DNA from: Panaeolus papilionaceus
Taxonomy: Eukaryota > Basidiomycota > Agaricomycetes > Agaricales
Assembly: GCA_015501605.1 (NCBI GenBank)
Contig: JADNRZ010000014.1
Location: forward strand, 744,001 to 808,000
Length of the DNA stretch: 64,000 nt
Direction: 5' to 3'
Of this stretch, positions 33,551-46,612 are shown one piece after another. A model generated the notes under the pieces. It was not told the DNA's origin. It saw only the letters and a list, made by a program, of their open reading frames with translations, and searched no databases. A program made the translations under genes and the position numbers. Within the stretch, counting starts at the first letter, position 1; the number at the start of each line of letters is the position of its first letter.

Positions 33551-35304
33551 TCAATAATGCGTCATGAAGTAACGCCTACGAGTATCGGACTCGTCCTCTG
33601 AGTCGTAGTCATTGTCTCCATGAACCTGGGACCCCTTGTACGAAATAACGACCTTGGGAAGAACTCGTGCAAGGATGCGACGCAGCTGGGACCATCTCCC
33701 GCTGCACTGATAATGGGGTATAAGTGTAATCTGGCTGAGTTTCCACCCTTCGTACTTGTTTTTCTTCATCGTCTCTTCGAATGATTTTATATACGGCTAA
33801 TGAGAACGAATGCCATTAGTTAATCGAACCTAAACGAGAGACGAATATTTGCAAGGGTACTTACAGAATGCTTTCCTGGCCAGTGGCCGTCTATCCTCCC
33901 AATGGACCCACCCTCAATTTCGCCTATTGTGACACCGACCGTCTTGAAGTCCTGCAGCTCGAGAACCTCTAGATGCTTGAAATAGGTGTACAGGTAGTTG
34001 AACAAGTCGTAACTGACGGTTCTGACGTCGATTTTAAGTGTGGAGAGGAAGCTTCTTCTTCCTTGGAGTGGCTCGAGAATTGATTTTAGCTGCGCCAATG
34101 TCAGAGTATACCCGTGCAGAGTAAGTGAGGTGAGGGTTGAAGAGACGCGCTTGAGGTATTCGCTGAGATCTTTAACCATCGAAGTCCGCTGGTGCGCCTC
34201 CCATGGTAGAAGCCTGATGTCCAAAGATTTGAGAACAGGCAGGTCTACCTTGAATATCTTGTGTCCCAAAATAGGCTCAGCCGTGGGCGTCCCATGATGC
34301 ACCACCAATGGCAGATACGAGATCTTGAACGAGTGAAGTTGGTTTGCGTGTAGCCTGAGGAAGTCATCGACACCCGTTGGGTCTCCCTTCTCCATCAGTT
34401 CGATAGGCAGAACAGCGGAGAACGAGCGCAGCTTAGGCATAGCCCCTAGCAAGTCCAGGAACTGGCGGGGGTTGAAAGGCAGCGCCGGGACGTCGATGCC
34501 AAAGTGTGTGAGCGAAGCGCTGCGGGCGTCGACAATCCCGGCCACCGTCTCGCTATATTCCTTAACGAGATGACCGTGGTCCGCAACGTAATGAATCCGA
34601 AGCATCACGGATAACCTATCCAGTGAATCATGAATGGGCGCATTCTTGAATACTTCTTCGTACGACTCCAGGGAGAGCTCAAGCTGGAGCTCCCTCAGCG
34701 AAGTTTTGGTGGCTTTCCACGCCGATTCGATGATGGGCATCGCCTGAGACAGTTTTCTGAGATCATCAGATGGCATGGTACGTATGGCTATGGTGTTGAC
34801 GTTGCTCATCTCCCCGATACCCGCTATAATCTGCTTCGCTGCGACGCGCAGGGGTATGTTGACCATCCTCAGCTTGTATCCCTGGTTTTTCTGGTGATTC
34901 CAGACTATTTCGGATCCGATGTGGTTTTCATTATCCGTCAGATGTGGTCCGAATACATGGGGCCGTAGAAGGAGATTGCGCACGTATGGTGCAGCTACTT
35001 TGCTATAATTCGAATCCGATCATCATATTATTATCTACACATGGGGGCAGTGCAATGCGCAAATAGGCACTTACCTCATGTTGTGAGCACATCGTGAAGT
35101 TGAGTCGTCCCGCATGTCGAAGACATGCACAGTTTCGTACATATCTCGCATGGCAATGTCAAACCATTGCTGGTTCAGTCCATAGAACCTCGAAGGTTCA
35201 TCAGCAGGCAGGAAACTAGCGATGAGATGCCAGACGTCGTAGGGTAACTCAGGTAAAACGACTGGGGCTGGGGCTGGAGAGAGTTCAACAGGCTCAGAGG
35301 GCAT
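33551..35304 (-). CDS. F-box/leucine-rich protein, gene A of a local pair
   Basis: Three exons (35304-35075, 35002-33865, 33796-33551) give 537 aa. The F-box is PELPYDVWHLIASFLPADEPSRFYGLNQQWFDIAMRDMY near the N-terminus. A long leucine-rich tail follows with segments such as LRELQLELSLESYEEVF, LPFNPRQFLDLLGAMPKLRSFSAVLP and TLTSLTLHGYTLTLAQLKSIL. An acidic end (SEDESDTRRRY) follows. The expected role is a substrate adaptor of an SCF ubiquitin ligase. The paralogue at 38.66-40.33 kb has both introns at matching places. The ATG at 35304 is used because the frame upstream offers only TTG. Confidence 0.75.
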
Positions 35305-36030
35305 ATCACTGTCGGGGTGTGGGGTGTTGTTCAATGGAGTGCCATCATCACTTGATGAGTTGCCTTTATACCCATTGTCGTGGGCGCTGCTCTCATTTTT
35401 TATTGGCTGTGCCAGTCAAGTCATGATTAAAAGCCGACTGTAAGCTGTAGTAATCAACACTGTTAAGCCTGTGCGACACATACAGATTGGGCAGGTAAAA
35501 TTGTTGCCGGATTCCTTGGGCATGATGGGGGCAGGCTGTGCTTCTTCCAGGCAAAAAAGGCCAGGATGACACTCAACTTAGGCAGCCCTACCAGTGGCTT
35601 GAGACTATTGCGCCGGTGCATGATTGTAGCGTTGTCTGGCTCGGATGAGCAGCTGGAAAATTCGGAGTGTGGGACGGGACAACGCTGAGATGGTTTATGG
35701 TGATTATCAAGGGAGGCCTGCCAACGAACAACTTTAACCGACAATTATGGGCATCTTTCATTGTTCTTTCCCAGACACACCTGACCTTACGTGTGTGGAC
35801 AGCGCAGGGCCCGAGTTGCCATACCAGGCGTCAAAAAATAAAACTAAACTCGAAAATACTCTACAACGACCATGAGGCGTTGTTGTGGGGAAAAACCAGT
35901 ACAGAATACAGCACATAATTAGGCATATTGTACATAAGATGTTCAAAAATTATCTCTCAACTGCAGTGGGTGCACTAAATTTAATACATGTACTAGGCTC
36001 TGGCGTCAAAATCAAATACGGCTTTTATGA
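35305..36030. other. Interval between F-box gene A and phosphoesterase A
   Basis: No supported gene. It holds the F-box promoter on its left side and the 3' flank of phosphoesterase A on its right. Confidence 0.5.
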
Positions 36031-37806
36031 TCATCGCCCGTATGTGTCGTCCAGTGTGATTCTGGCATGCGTTTCACCGCCTTCAAGCCTGAGCCAAGTC
36101 TCGAGAGGCACGGTCGGATCGGGACTTTTAAACACCAAGTTCCTCACTCCGTATCCCCAACTCGACTGAGTATAACCACCGTACCTGAAAAGAAATTGCG
36201 GAGGATCAGTACAAAGGCCACCATTACAATACAAAGGGGCATACCCAGCGTGTTTGTCAAAACAGAAAATTACATCTTTCTCGGGTTCACGAGCACACCA
36301 CTCATTGCCATGATCTATTATTGATATAGATGAGAGGGTGCACAGAGATGGTCCTCGGATCCGTACGCACCGTGTCCAGATATAACAGCATGAAGATTTT
36401 TGACATTGGAATTCAGCGAGTCCCAGAATGGACGGTCGTTTTTTCCGTTTGACAAGTCACCCGATGCTTGAATGGATCCCACACCGAGGATGTCGGCTGG
36501 TATGAACGATGGCGACACATTAGGTATCGGCAATATCGAGCTAAATTGGTCTCTAAAACATACCATTGAGCCCAGGGTTTTTTTCTGAAGTAATCTTCGC
36601 TTGAAGGGCTTGAACAGGGTGACTGATGGAAAGGACCCGGATATCAACATGCAATACGAATGTAAGCTTTATATGGTCAACCTACGGGGGTATGTGCACA
36701 AAGGCTAAAGCACCGCGCTTCTCTGAGGGACCCCAAGCTGCTTCCATGGCCTGTGTTTCAGACTTGATCCAATCTCCGACTGTGGCGTCGACCCAGTCGG
36801 GTACACCAACTGGATTTTGACCAGCAGAAAACCCGCCTACAGGACAGGGTCATAAGTGACCGTCAAGCCGTTGAAGCAAGATGCATGCAATACCTCGGGA
36901 GTCAAAGAACCACAAAATCACAGCAGGTGATTCATCTGTAAGAAATCGGTTACTGAGAATCATAATGAGAAGACATATTGAAACCAAGGTTTACCATTGC
37001 TATTGCGATAAACCTAGGCGGGTTTGATGTTTAAATTGCAAGATATCGACCAGCCAAGGACTTACAGGAACCCAGTAATTTCCTGGTCCACCGGTTCCTC
37101 CAACGCCGTTTGGAGCAGCACGGGTGTAACTAAGCGGGGCTACCAGCTGCTCTCTTTGTATCTCTTCAAGATGAGTTATGTTGGGTTGATTGTCGTGATT
37201 CTGTGCGTCACTTCAATATTGGTGAATGGTTGAGATATTGAGAGCTAATCTCTACGTACCCCATGGGTCGACGAGAAGGGAACCTTGGCATCATTAAATG
37301 GCCCAACAATTATGTCGATAATTGTTGTCGAATTCTCGCGGAAAGTATCTAACCGCAGTGAATGAGAACCAAAATATGATAGGCAGAAGTTTTAATGCAT
37401 TTGTACTTTCACCAGTGATAAGATCACCATTCAAAACTCTGAACTCGCATATTAGAGTCTAATAATTGCTTAATCAAAAAGTTACACCTACGCGTAATCT
37501 GGCTTTTCGTCAGCGAGAACGGTTTGCATCAACTTGATGCTGCTCGCGTCGTGCTCTGGACCCCACCAATCCCAAGGGTTTTCTCCAAAGTGAAGATCAG
37601 AGAAAACAGTGACTTTGAAGGTCCCATCTGGCTTAAAAACAAGACGAGGCTTGTTAGGATATGGATTCAAATTTTCCTGTCTGGGTTCTGCTCGTCGCGT
37701 CATAAATCAGTAATTACCCGACGGAATGAACAGCAAACTCACGCGTGTAGGGCAAAGCCAAAGCTCCTGCCAGGATGGACAGCCAGATTATGGAAATACC
37801 TATCAT
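36031..37806 (-). CDS. Secreted calcineurin-type metallophosphoesterase (Dcr2-like), copy A
   Basis: Twelve exons (37806-37743, 37690-37492, 37438-37407, 37348-37260, 37200-37066, 37013-36995, 36935-36894, 36836-36686, 36622-36564, 36496-36371, 36314-36245, 36184-36031) give 379 aa. A hydrophobic leader (MIGISIIWLSILAGALALPY) predicts secretion or ER entry. The two-metal site is complete: VFSDLHFGE, NGDLITGE, GNHDNQ (about residues 128-132), and GHGDHGNEW late in the protein. The family includes yeast Dcr2 and plant purple-acid-phosphatase-like enzymes; the natural substrate is unknown. From exon 3 on, every exon has the same length as in copy B (55.8 kb), and all introns here use GT-AG ends. 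The C-terminus keeps an aromatic Gly/Tyr-rich strand (GYGGYTQSSWGYGVRNLVF). Confidence 0.88.
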
Positions 37807-38661
37807 TTTCGTGTTGTCTTAAGGGAGCTGCAAGGAAGACCTCAATTTCATGGCCTCCCTTTCTTTCGAGGCATTTATGGGGACTCTAGCCTCATGAGGA
37901 AGCACAAGGGTTGGCGAAAATTCGGAAACCTGTTTGATAACCATGTGGTACAACATGGAGCGTTGACCGAATATGACGCTTCTCATCGTTACGGCATGTA
38001 ACCAGAGGAGCCCTCGACGCACATTACTCAGAAGAAGCAACGGTCAGCGCACCGCACCGTGCAGTCTTCAGAGTGGGTCAAGAGACACAGGTGACCGTGT
38101 ACGGCTTGCTCGGCAACGCTGATGGTCGTGTGAATGTATTACGTCATGATACACGGCTATATAAACGCACACGCCTCACGATTATATTTTTTCTTCACTC
38201 ATTCCGGATACGCACTATTGTCCCCCTGCGATACTTCTTTATTGGCTTGCAGGAGTCTACCGCGAATCCCAGAACATTCTTGGGTCTCAGCTGGAGCGCA
38301 CTCGAGCTCGAGTAGCAGTTATTTTAACATGGGGTGGTGTTCCTTACCAGAGATCCAACATTCTTACTATTTTCACAATGTTCTTTTTTCTATTTCTTTT
38401 TCTTTTTTTTTTTTTTTGCTCCTGAATGCAGATATCATTTGCCATCTCGAATTGAAGCATTTGCAGTGACTGTCAGAACGTCATCTCATGATATACAGAG
38501 TGATTATGTGGACACCCAGGCACTCCACATGGAATCCACATATAGGACAGTCTGATGATTACCACATCGGCACTGCCTTGTCATACTAATTCCGCATTGT
38601 TCTTCGCCAGCAACAACTACAACGATCTCAAAAATTTTGACCTTCTCCAGCTGTATTTGCA
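37807..38661. other. Divergent intergenic region between phosphoesterase A and F-box gene B
   Basis: No supported gene. It contains a pyrimidine-rich/poly-T tract near 38388-38417 and should hold both promoters. Frames at 38073-38555 are shadows of low-complexity sequence. Confidence 0.5.
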
Positions 38662-40329
38662 ATGATACCTGCATTGCCTTACGATATCTGGTCAATCATC
38701 TACATGTATCTTCCCAAAGAGCACCGCTGCTCACTGTATTCTGTCAACTCGGCCCTATTCCATCTTTCCATGGACGAGTGGTATTCAGATTTGAACGCGT
38801 TAAAGCTCAATGATGAGCACACCTCCCGTTGTCTTTCCAACATAAGGTTAGAGGGTTTCCACAATACGAGCACAGGCAGCTGATAATCAAATGGCTGGTC
38901 AGCCCGATCGTCGCAGGCCGTGTAAAGAGCTTAGCTCTTCGCCCCCAACTGTTTCGCGCTTATCTGAAGGACGTCGAGCAGGGCTCGGCTTCTATCTGGC
39001 GTGGTATATTTCGTGGCACTCTGCAAAGCATCCTAAAACCCCGCGCCACATCGGTGCAGGGCCAGGCACTTTTGAACAACATTGAAAACATGACAGCACT
39101 TTCTTATCTCAAGGTCGACTGCTACCTATCAGAGGACGTTTGCCTTTTGATGAAATCCATGCGATTTATCAAGTCCGGGTGGATTGGACCTGCATGGTTA
39201 TCAAAACTTGAACTACAAGCACCACTCGATACTTTCCAGGATTTGGTCGCGTCGGCACCTAAATTCCATAATTTGACAGACCTGATATTGACGCCCACCA
39301 GAGGTTACCTGCATATCACCAAGCAAGAGGCAGAGATACGATCCTTTTCGGCCATCGTAGCGGACTTTGTCAACAGCAAATGCAACAATACCACTTCTCT
39401 ATCGATTGTGTTCCCCTATTTTCCAATGGCCATCGACCCTTTCTTTGCATCACTCCAACCCATGCCTCGCCTTTCAAGTTTGTCTGTGGTTTTGCCCACG
39501 TATTTCTTGAAGGTGGACGATCTTATGGGTTTTCACGCGTTCTTGTCGACCCACGCCAACAGTCTGCGCGTTCTGTCCATGGGATTTGACCAGGTACATG
39601 AGGCTCACTACAATCCGGTCCCCGAAAATGTTTTGGTTCATCCAATCTTTTCCATAAAATTCCCCAATCTCACCTCTTTCACCATTCAACCTGTCTACTC
39701 CAGAATGACCAGGGGATTTTCAGAGTTTCTGGGTTCCTATCTTTCACCCTTCAGGTCTACATTGGAGCAGCTTCGTATCCGTTGTCATGTTTTCACCTTC
39801 GACCAGCTAAAGGTTTTCCTGGACTCTCTCAAAGGCGAAGGCAACGTTCTGAAAGTCCTCCAGGTGGAGCTCCGCTATCTTAAATGCGAGTTCTTCCAGT
39901 ATTTATCGACCAACTTTACCCAGTTGGAGGAGATTGATGTTGGGTTTTCATTTCCCCGTGAGGACGATGCCGCGATTATTCCACCATTGGTCATTCCAGG
40001 GGATTATGACTGGGGAGAGGTCAGTCTTACTGACCCCTATCTACTGAAATAGTTGAGCTAATCGTCATTATTTTTGACGTCACGAACAGTATGACCGCCT
40101 GGTGCACCTGGTGACGAAACAATTTTGCGAAAGAATCCGTTTGAAGAACTACGCTAAATGGAGCCTTCGAAAGCTCCAGATGAATTACAAGTCATTCGAT
40201 CCAGACGACTTTTCTTATAATGCCTCTCGTCATTATACAACTTTCAAGCGATCAATTGCTAATGCTCTACCTTCCGTTGTGTCTTTTAATGGGCAGGATC
40301 GAGAAACTTTTATCGGGACCTCCGAATAG
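38662..40329 (+). CDS. F-box/leucine-rich protein, gene B of a local pair
   Basis: Three exons (38662-38846, 38903-40019, 40090-40329) give 513 aa. The F-box is MIPALPYDIWSIIYMYLPKEHRCSLYSVNSALFHLSMDEWY. Leucine-rich sequence follows (LSKLELQAPLDTFQDLV, PMPRLSSLSVVLP, TLEQLRIRCHVFTFDQLKVFL). The first intron is placed so that SNISPIVAGRVKSLALRPQLF aligns with HNMSKVAAPYVRNLLLRPHVF of gene A; the open frame continuing into the intron is an accident. The last intron matches gene A as well. The C-terminal exon has diverged completely. Likely an SCF adaptor with a different target from gene A. Confidence 0.72.
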
Positions 40330-43300
40330 CCCAAGCTGGATCTATAATAACTTCGCTTTCATCCAAAAATAGCTTTCGACATCTAAAGTTAGGCCTTTTT
40401 AATTACATGTATCTTCCATGACTCCCACTCGTTTTTATATAGCTTCCAGTCACGTTCAGATTTGTTACGACACCCGAATTCACCTCCATATGCTTCATTT
40501 ATATCACCTGGTGTATTGTCCGGCATCCCACAAGAAGATGATACCATGCCCCGGTCCGCGGTCATAGAGAACCAGCTATGGTGCACGCGCGACGGTTGTT
40601 CTTTGGTCCCGACAAGATGGCTGAATATAATTTCGGGCGCTCAGGGGAACTAAATTTACAAACGAAGGAGCTCAAAATGTACTCGATGCACACTTCAATG
40701 CTTTAAATCCGATGTAAGTAGCTTTTCTGAAGCGAAGAGAACACGTAATCGGGGAGATAGGCCATCCTGCACATATTGACAGGGCTTTTAGCGGAAATTA
40801 GCTGTGTAGGGTGTGTGGGCGTACCACCTCACGCTAGCCCACAAATCCACAATGTTCTCCATCATTACCGGCCAACGTTAGCATGGCAAGCGTCTCTCAC
40901 ATTGTAATCCTTGTGCAATGCTTGTATGAAGAAAGGTGAAAGTAAACAAGGTCGGTGGAATTGGCTGAACGCCCGACGAATTCATTAATCGCGATTTAGA
41001 TATGGGTATGGCACTTATGCTGGAGCGGAACGAGCCAAGTTTATCTTATCCATGTATATGGATGCTATCCAACCACGGGCCTGTCAAGGCCAACCTTAAA
41101 CTCCAACTTTTTCACAGATCCGGTATGTGTTGGACAGGCATTGGCCCGTCGGCATCATTTCCCATTCCTTCTTTCCCTTCTCCTTCCTCTTTTATTCGTC
41201 ATGGTTAGTCAGAGCTCAGAGCCATATGAAAGTACACGCGATCTCAAGGAGAGGGATTTCTTCTACCCGGGTGTTCCTTGACCTCTTTTGTTTCCCCTTC
41301 TGACCAACTGCTTTTAAAGTCCTTGTGCATTTTGGGAAATTCAGGTGTGGAAGTTCGGTGGCTCGATGGTGTGCTTGGGATAAATCCATCGATATCGGTG
41401 CGTATTGGCTGTGGTTTTTCTTGCTTTATGCGAATGAAGAAATGAATTCTGATTCGAAGGTGAGCTATATGAAAATTCCGTGTGTTATGGGAATGCGCGC
41501 TGATCACTGGCATGAGTGGGTATTCTCGTCGTGCTTTTTGTGTTCGTCCTTCAGACCAAGGGGGCGTCGTAAGTACCGTCGAGGGCGGAAAAGAATGAGG
41601 ATGTGGGTTATATTACACCAAGACAGGTATGTCGTTTCTTTGTGGAAGAAGTTGATGATGATTCGGAAGCTTGAGCCTGCCTGAGCACGCTACCATGGGG
41701 TTTTTATAGCTGTTCGGTTTTGACACCTATCTGATCATCATAACCATATCCATTGGATAGTGACCCCGATTCCGTTGTGAGATGTCCGCTACATGGAGGA
41801 TAGCGGAGAGGTACATACAGGCTCAAAGAATTCGCTATCAGACGACAGTGTACTTTGTGGCCGAAATAATCTTATCTTGAGGCCTTTCAAGTCGCACAGC
41901 TTCGTATTGAATTGATGAATGACTTCGATTCAAAATCATGGGAGATTATAGAGATAAAGCAAGGATCTGGACCATAACCTTGTCTTTTCTGCATCTCCAC
42001 ATTACACATCACACAATCCATATTCATGCCCGCATACCAGATCTTCACTGTAAATTTAAGTTTTGCTGCACATGAATTCAGTCACTCCAAGAGTGAAAAA
42101 AAATCCCACTGCAGTCAAACTTGTGGCAGTCAAATCGCAACGGAAGCTCTTTCGTGGTGTGAGTGTCCTCACGCTCGATTGTCAGTGGGTGAATGACACG
42201 CTTCTTACAATTAAAAAAACCTTGAATTGAGGAGCTCGAATGTGGCCTGTGGGGGCATCTCGGATAAGTGGTGGAACAAGACCCCTGTAAAGGGAGGTTT
42301 GATCTCAGTTGGCGGCGGCATTCATATCACACTCTGAAATCTTATCATCTAACTTGTTCGCTGTCCTTGAAAGTTCAACATTCGAATGTTTCGAACCTCC
42401 GGCATTAATCCTTGATCGCGGCCAGAACTCGTTGTATGGGCGAAAAGTCCTTCGTAGGAAATTATCATTTTCACCCTGAAATTAAAAAGCGGCGATGATA
42501 ATTTCGGGGGTTCAGCGGTTGCGGGTGATGTTTTGAGGGTCAGGACCCTAGCTAGTTGGGATGTATCTAATAGACTTGAATGTTTAGGAAGCAGGGTGGG
42601 TTAGATGCACATTCAGGTGTACTCTGCACCCTCGATCCCTGCATTCATGGCTTCGAGAGTCGAATAGCAGCAATGGAAAGCCTCGAGCAGGGTCGCATTT
42701 CACCGACGGCGAACAACAGCACTTCACCACCTTTGGGATAGTCCGGATACCCCGTCCCACCCTGCTAGCGGCAGATATTAGATGTAGGGATGGTCGTATG
42801 TACACCGGGCTGGTCGCTTAATGTGAAGTCAGCCCACTCGTGACCATGTCTATGAAGCCCTGAGGAGCAACAAGTGTGTTATACCTTGATTTCGGAATTT
42901 CTAGCATACTCATGTCAAGATTTCCAACGCACACTGTGTGTGTGCACCATTTGAATCTCACAATTGGCGATCGGCGGAAAATGGGGGGTTTATGTGTGTG
43001 TAGATTGTGAATGGAAAATTGGATGCTAGTGAGAAGGAGCACTGGTGCTGCTATGCGGTGACCTATGTGTGTTGATTCGAGTGGGGGTGTGAGTGCCTTT
43101 GGGTAACCGGAGCGGTATGCGTGGTGGAGGAAGGTTGAGGCAGGGCTTTATGTAAACGGTCCTCCTCTTTCCTGCGTACATTGCCGAGGAAAGACACGCT
43201 TAGGAGTGCCGCACCGTAATCCGCGCGTTAAGTACCTTTGACTTTATGAGGGCGCCACGACAGGGTGCGTATAGGCCACCAATCATGGACACGACGCGGA

Positions 43301-43534
43301 CGGAGTGCGGTTTGGCGCAATTTAATATGACCATTTATCATGAATATCGTACAGTGAAAGCTCAGAAATTCGAGAGTAATCAGGGCAAAAAGAATGAATC
43401 ATGAGGAAAGATAGTGTACAGATGAACTAGATTTACAATGCCCAAAAGAATTTAAATAAGTACAGAAAGAAGACAGTGTTCAATGCTGGATGATAACAGG
43501 CCTAGTCACTCCTTCGGCCCAGATCAACCGTGCT
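40330..43534. other. 3.2-kb gene-poor stretch
   Basis: No frame is convincing. The longest (41325-41684, plus, 119 codons) has an odd composition, no homologue I recognise and no splice partners. No tRNA, repeat array or transposon remnant was recognised. It could hold a non-coding RNA or regulatory DNA, but nothing in the sequence shows that. Confidence 0.5.
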
Positions 43535-44209
43535 CTAAGCCGATACATTGCTCGGTGTGACCGTCGCGATAATGGGGATGAGGTGGAAGTCTGTAATGTA
43601 CGCAGGCGTTTTTGCGTTCCGAGCAATACGGGTACCAAGGCTCTGTGAAGGGGAAATCATGATGATTAGTACCTCGTTTTTCCATACAGAGTACGAGCAG
43701 AAAAACAGAAATGAAAAAAAGAACGAAAGAAAGTTACTTACAATCGTGTCTCCTGCCTTCAATATGGCATCCTTTGATATTCTCAGGCCATTCACATATG
43801 TCCCGAAAGCAGACTCCAGATCGCGAATGAAAATCTATTGAGAAAAAAGGGGGGACTTTATCAGCACTGCGCACGTGAACTTATGAAGGGGACCGGCATC
43901 GGATAGGAAAGCGCGATGCGAAAAAGGAAGGGGCAGCAGCTGAGTACTCACTCTCCCGTTTTCAGACCAGACCTCCGCGTGCGCAGAACTCAGAGGAAGA
44001 GGCGACACCAGTGAGATGCTATGGTCCTCTGTCTGAGTCGGAGGAAACCATCCATTACTAGTTGTTGCTACTCGAAGGGATTGACGAGGTGCGTTCGGGC
44101 TAATTTCCGTAGAGCCGAGGACGACTTTGGTGCCTGATGATAGCGATAGAACTTTTGTTGGAAAAGGAAATGAGCCAGGAGCAGGAGACAAGGTCAAGAT
44201 GGTGGTCAT
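43535..44209 (-). CDS. Small stand-alone FHA-domain protein
   Basis: Three exons (44209-43952, 43834-43742, 43642-43535) give 152 aa, almost all of it one forkhead-associated domain: GTKVVLGSTEISP, then PLSSAHAEVWSENGR, FIRDLESAFGTYVNGLRIS and LKAGDTISLGTRI. FHA domains bind phosphothreonine. The usual core is recognisable: SSxHAEV, the DLxSxxGTxVNG strand and the late GDxIxLG. No second domain is attached. Larger fungal proteins with similar FHA domains act in vesicle or centrosome complexes, but this gene seems to stop after the FHA domain. The splice joins fall in conserved FHA strands and keep phase 0 throughout. Confidence 0.8.
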
Positions 44210-45021
44210 GGTGTTATACTAGAAGTACGAGGGGGATAGACTAGATAGTGAAAAGTCATTTTCTGGAAGGGTTTTTATACACTTCAGAAAAGAAGGGTTC
44301 CGGGAAAACAGGATGCAGTGTTGGCGGTAATTGACCAAGATCAGTTAAGGTTTGTTAGTGGACGCTCGACAAGGCAAATGTGTGTTATGTCAGATCGTAA
44401 AAGAGGTCTATCGAGAAGCACCATGTACCGAAATGGATCGCACCCATTACTTTGGTAATGCTTCACGTTCTCCGTGTTCCCTGAAATCGTTCGCGAAGTC
44501 TTGATGCCACAGAGGTAACAATAGGTCATTCATGTTGCCTTTATTGATCATGTCAGACCCCGAGTTTAGCTTGCGTCCAGCTCGCGTGGGTGCATGTCTT
44601 CCAACAGATATAAGTGAAAGCGATTTCACCTTTCTCTCTCCAAGAAAAATGAAAAACATAAACGTAGATATGGTACTCAAAATATTTGGTCCTGACCACA
44701 CAACCCTAGTGGGAGATAAATGTGTCAAGGATCTGAACCAGTGGCTGAAAATGACGAGAAAGTAGGGATTCAAATGTAGGTTTCCTTTTGACTATAAAAA
44801 ATATATTTCTTACCGTTTTCCATCGGAAGGATGAATGAAGAGGATTAACACTTTAACATATCAGGACATCCAGGGTTGGTTGAAAAATCAAGTTCAAGTT
44901 ACCGGAGCCAGCCCTAAACTCAGGGCGTGCACGTGACAAGGGCTGGATTTTTTTGCCGTTGTCGCGAAATGGCTTTCCAAGTCGACACGATCCGGGACCG
45001 CTGCACTCCAACTTTAGAATT
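44210..45021. other. Divergent intergenic region between the FHA gene and mL44
   Basis: No supported gene. A 78-codon plus frame at 44532-44765 has no recognisable feature. Promoters of both flanking genes should lie here. Confidence 0.5.
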
Positions 45022-46043
45022 ATGTCTCGTGTACACCGTTGTCTCTCCTCGTCATGGCGCGCAGTGAGCTCATCATCATCTAAACCGACATGGGCAGTGT
45101 CGCGAGCAGGTATAGCACGAGCTTTATTTCCGGAGTGTTGTGATATTTACGGGTAAATAGGAACGCGAGCGTATGCTCAAGCCGCTCTTCAGCAGGGTCA
45201 GAGACCGGAACGAAGTATGTATTCAAGGAATACGTCGTCAAGAACACAGAGGACCAACGAGGAAGGGGATGATATGGCCGCGTTCTCGTCGCGTTCGTCA
45301 CAAACTCCCGAGAACCAACACGAACAGAACTATTTTGCTCAAAGTGCAGTGGACCATCTGTCTAACCTATTCCCTCAACTCCACTTTCCTCCTGAACTCG
45401 CAAAACGACTATTAACCCACTCAAGCCATCCTCAAGCCAAGGATGGGCACAACGGCGGACTGGCTTTCCTCGGTATGTGCTGGGTTAGTTGCGGCAAAGT
45501 TGAAGCGACTCATATGAATTTTGTTCATAGGTCGGCGGGTAATTAATTCATATCTGCAAATCTTCCTGACTTCAAGCCCAAATTTGGCACCTACAGACGA
45601 CGTTGAGGCTATCTGTGCGCAGGTGCTAAACCCCAACCTCGTTGGTGAGAAGATTGGGAATTCATGGGGACTGGGTCGTGTGATGCGGTGGATACCAGCA
45701 GCACCAGCGCATAAACTAAGGGACAGCGCGATTGAGGAGCAAGTAAAACGTGAAGCGGGTCTATACAAGGTTCAGGCTGAGGCAGTTCAGGCAGTTGTCG
45801 GCGCGATTTACCAGCAATTTGTTCGTCGTCTCTTTATTTTCAGGTGGTTGTTGCTTACAATTGCTATAGGGTGCAAGTGTTGCCCATAGGTTCTTCCACA
45901 CTAGGGTATTGCCTTACCTCCTGCTGAAAGGCGGTGTACCCGCTGCGTTCCACAAGGAGGCTCAGTCAACACTGAAGCAAATGGGTGGTCCCAACGGACC
46001 ATTGCTTACACCAAAGTCACAAGTACAAACCTCAGCTATTTGA
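45022..46043 (+). CDS. MRPL3: Mitochondrial large-subunit ribosomal protein mL44 (yeast Mrpl3), RNase III-like
   Basis: Four exons (45022-45109, 45161-45472, 45531-45820, 45870-46043) give 287 aa. The basic, Ser-rich start (MSRVHRCLSSSWRAVSSSSS) is a typical mitochondrial presequence. The RNase III-like fold shows in FPPELAKRLLTHSSHPQ...GLAFLGRRVINSYLQ and in AEAVQAVVGAIYQQF. In mL44 the RNase fold is retained in the mitoribosome without activity. A double-stranded-RNA-binding-like tail would follow, but here the protein ends about 58 residues after the last intron. Exon 3 is joined to GASVAHRFFHTRVLPYLL using a GTTCGT donor, the only choice that keeps the conserved frame. Confidence 0.8.
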
Positions 46044-46612
46044 AAATACCCTCCTAGTATGCAGCAATGTATCGTACGTGTCCGTTTTATTTATCTAGTT
46101 TTTTTTTGTTTAATAACGTCTCCTTGGGGTTTTAGCCCTTTGTTTAATATCTAATCGTTATATTGCACGCCCCAGTCACCCGCATACCTACCTCATAATC
46201 ATACATATATTTATCCCTATCAAGTGCGAGCAAGATTTTCTCTGGACGGACTGAGTCAAGCCAATACTTTTGCCAACATGAGGTCGTAGCTCTCTTATGA
46301 TCGTTCAAATGCTCCTTGATATTTTGGAAGGTTTGCTGTGGTCGAAATTGTTGTTAGACTCATAGCACGTACATTGTATGGTGGCCTATGGTAAAATCCT
46401 GTTTGTATTCTAACATTGATAATTTATGACAACCCCCGGCATTTTAATTTTATCGACTGCCGTCATCGTTCATGAATTCCTTGCCAGTGTTCTAGAGCTT
46501 TTTCAACATTTGGGATATGGTTAGGCTGACACGATCGACCTTGCCTCCGTTTCCGCAGATATCCACACTAGGCAATTAATCTTGCTTCCATCACCATACC
46601 ACCACCATCGGC
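46044..46612. other. Intergenic region upstream of the third F-box gene
   Basis: A/T-rich, with no supported gene or RNA. It contains the mL44 3' flank and the F-box gene promoter. Confidence 0.5.

Noticed and set aside
38829..40052. F-box gene B exon 2 beginning inside the intron (MSFQHKVRGF reading)
   Set aside because: It would need a 29-nt intron or a frameshift. The 56-nt GT-AG intron gives a direct alignment to the paralogue.
41325..41684. 119-codon plus-strand frame
   Set aside because: No domain, odd composition, no splice partners and no clear promoter.
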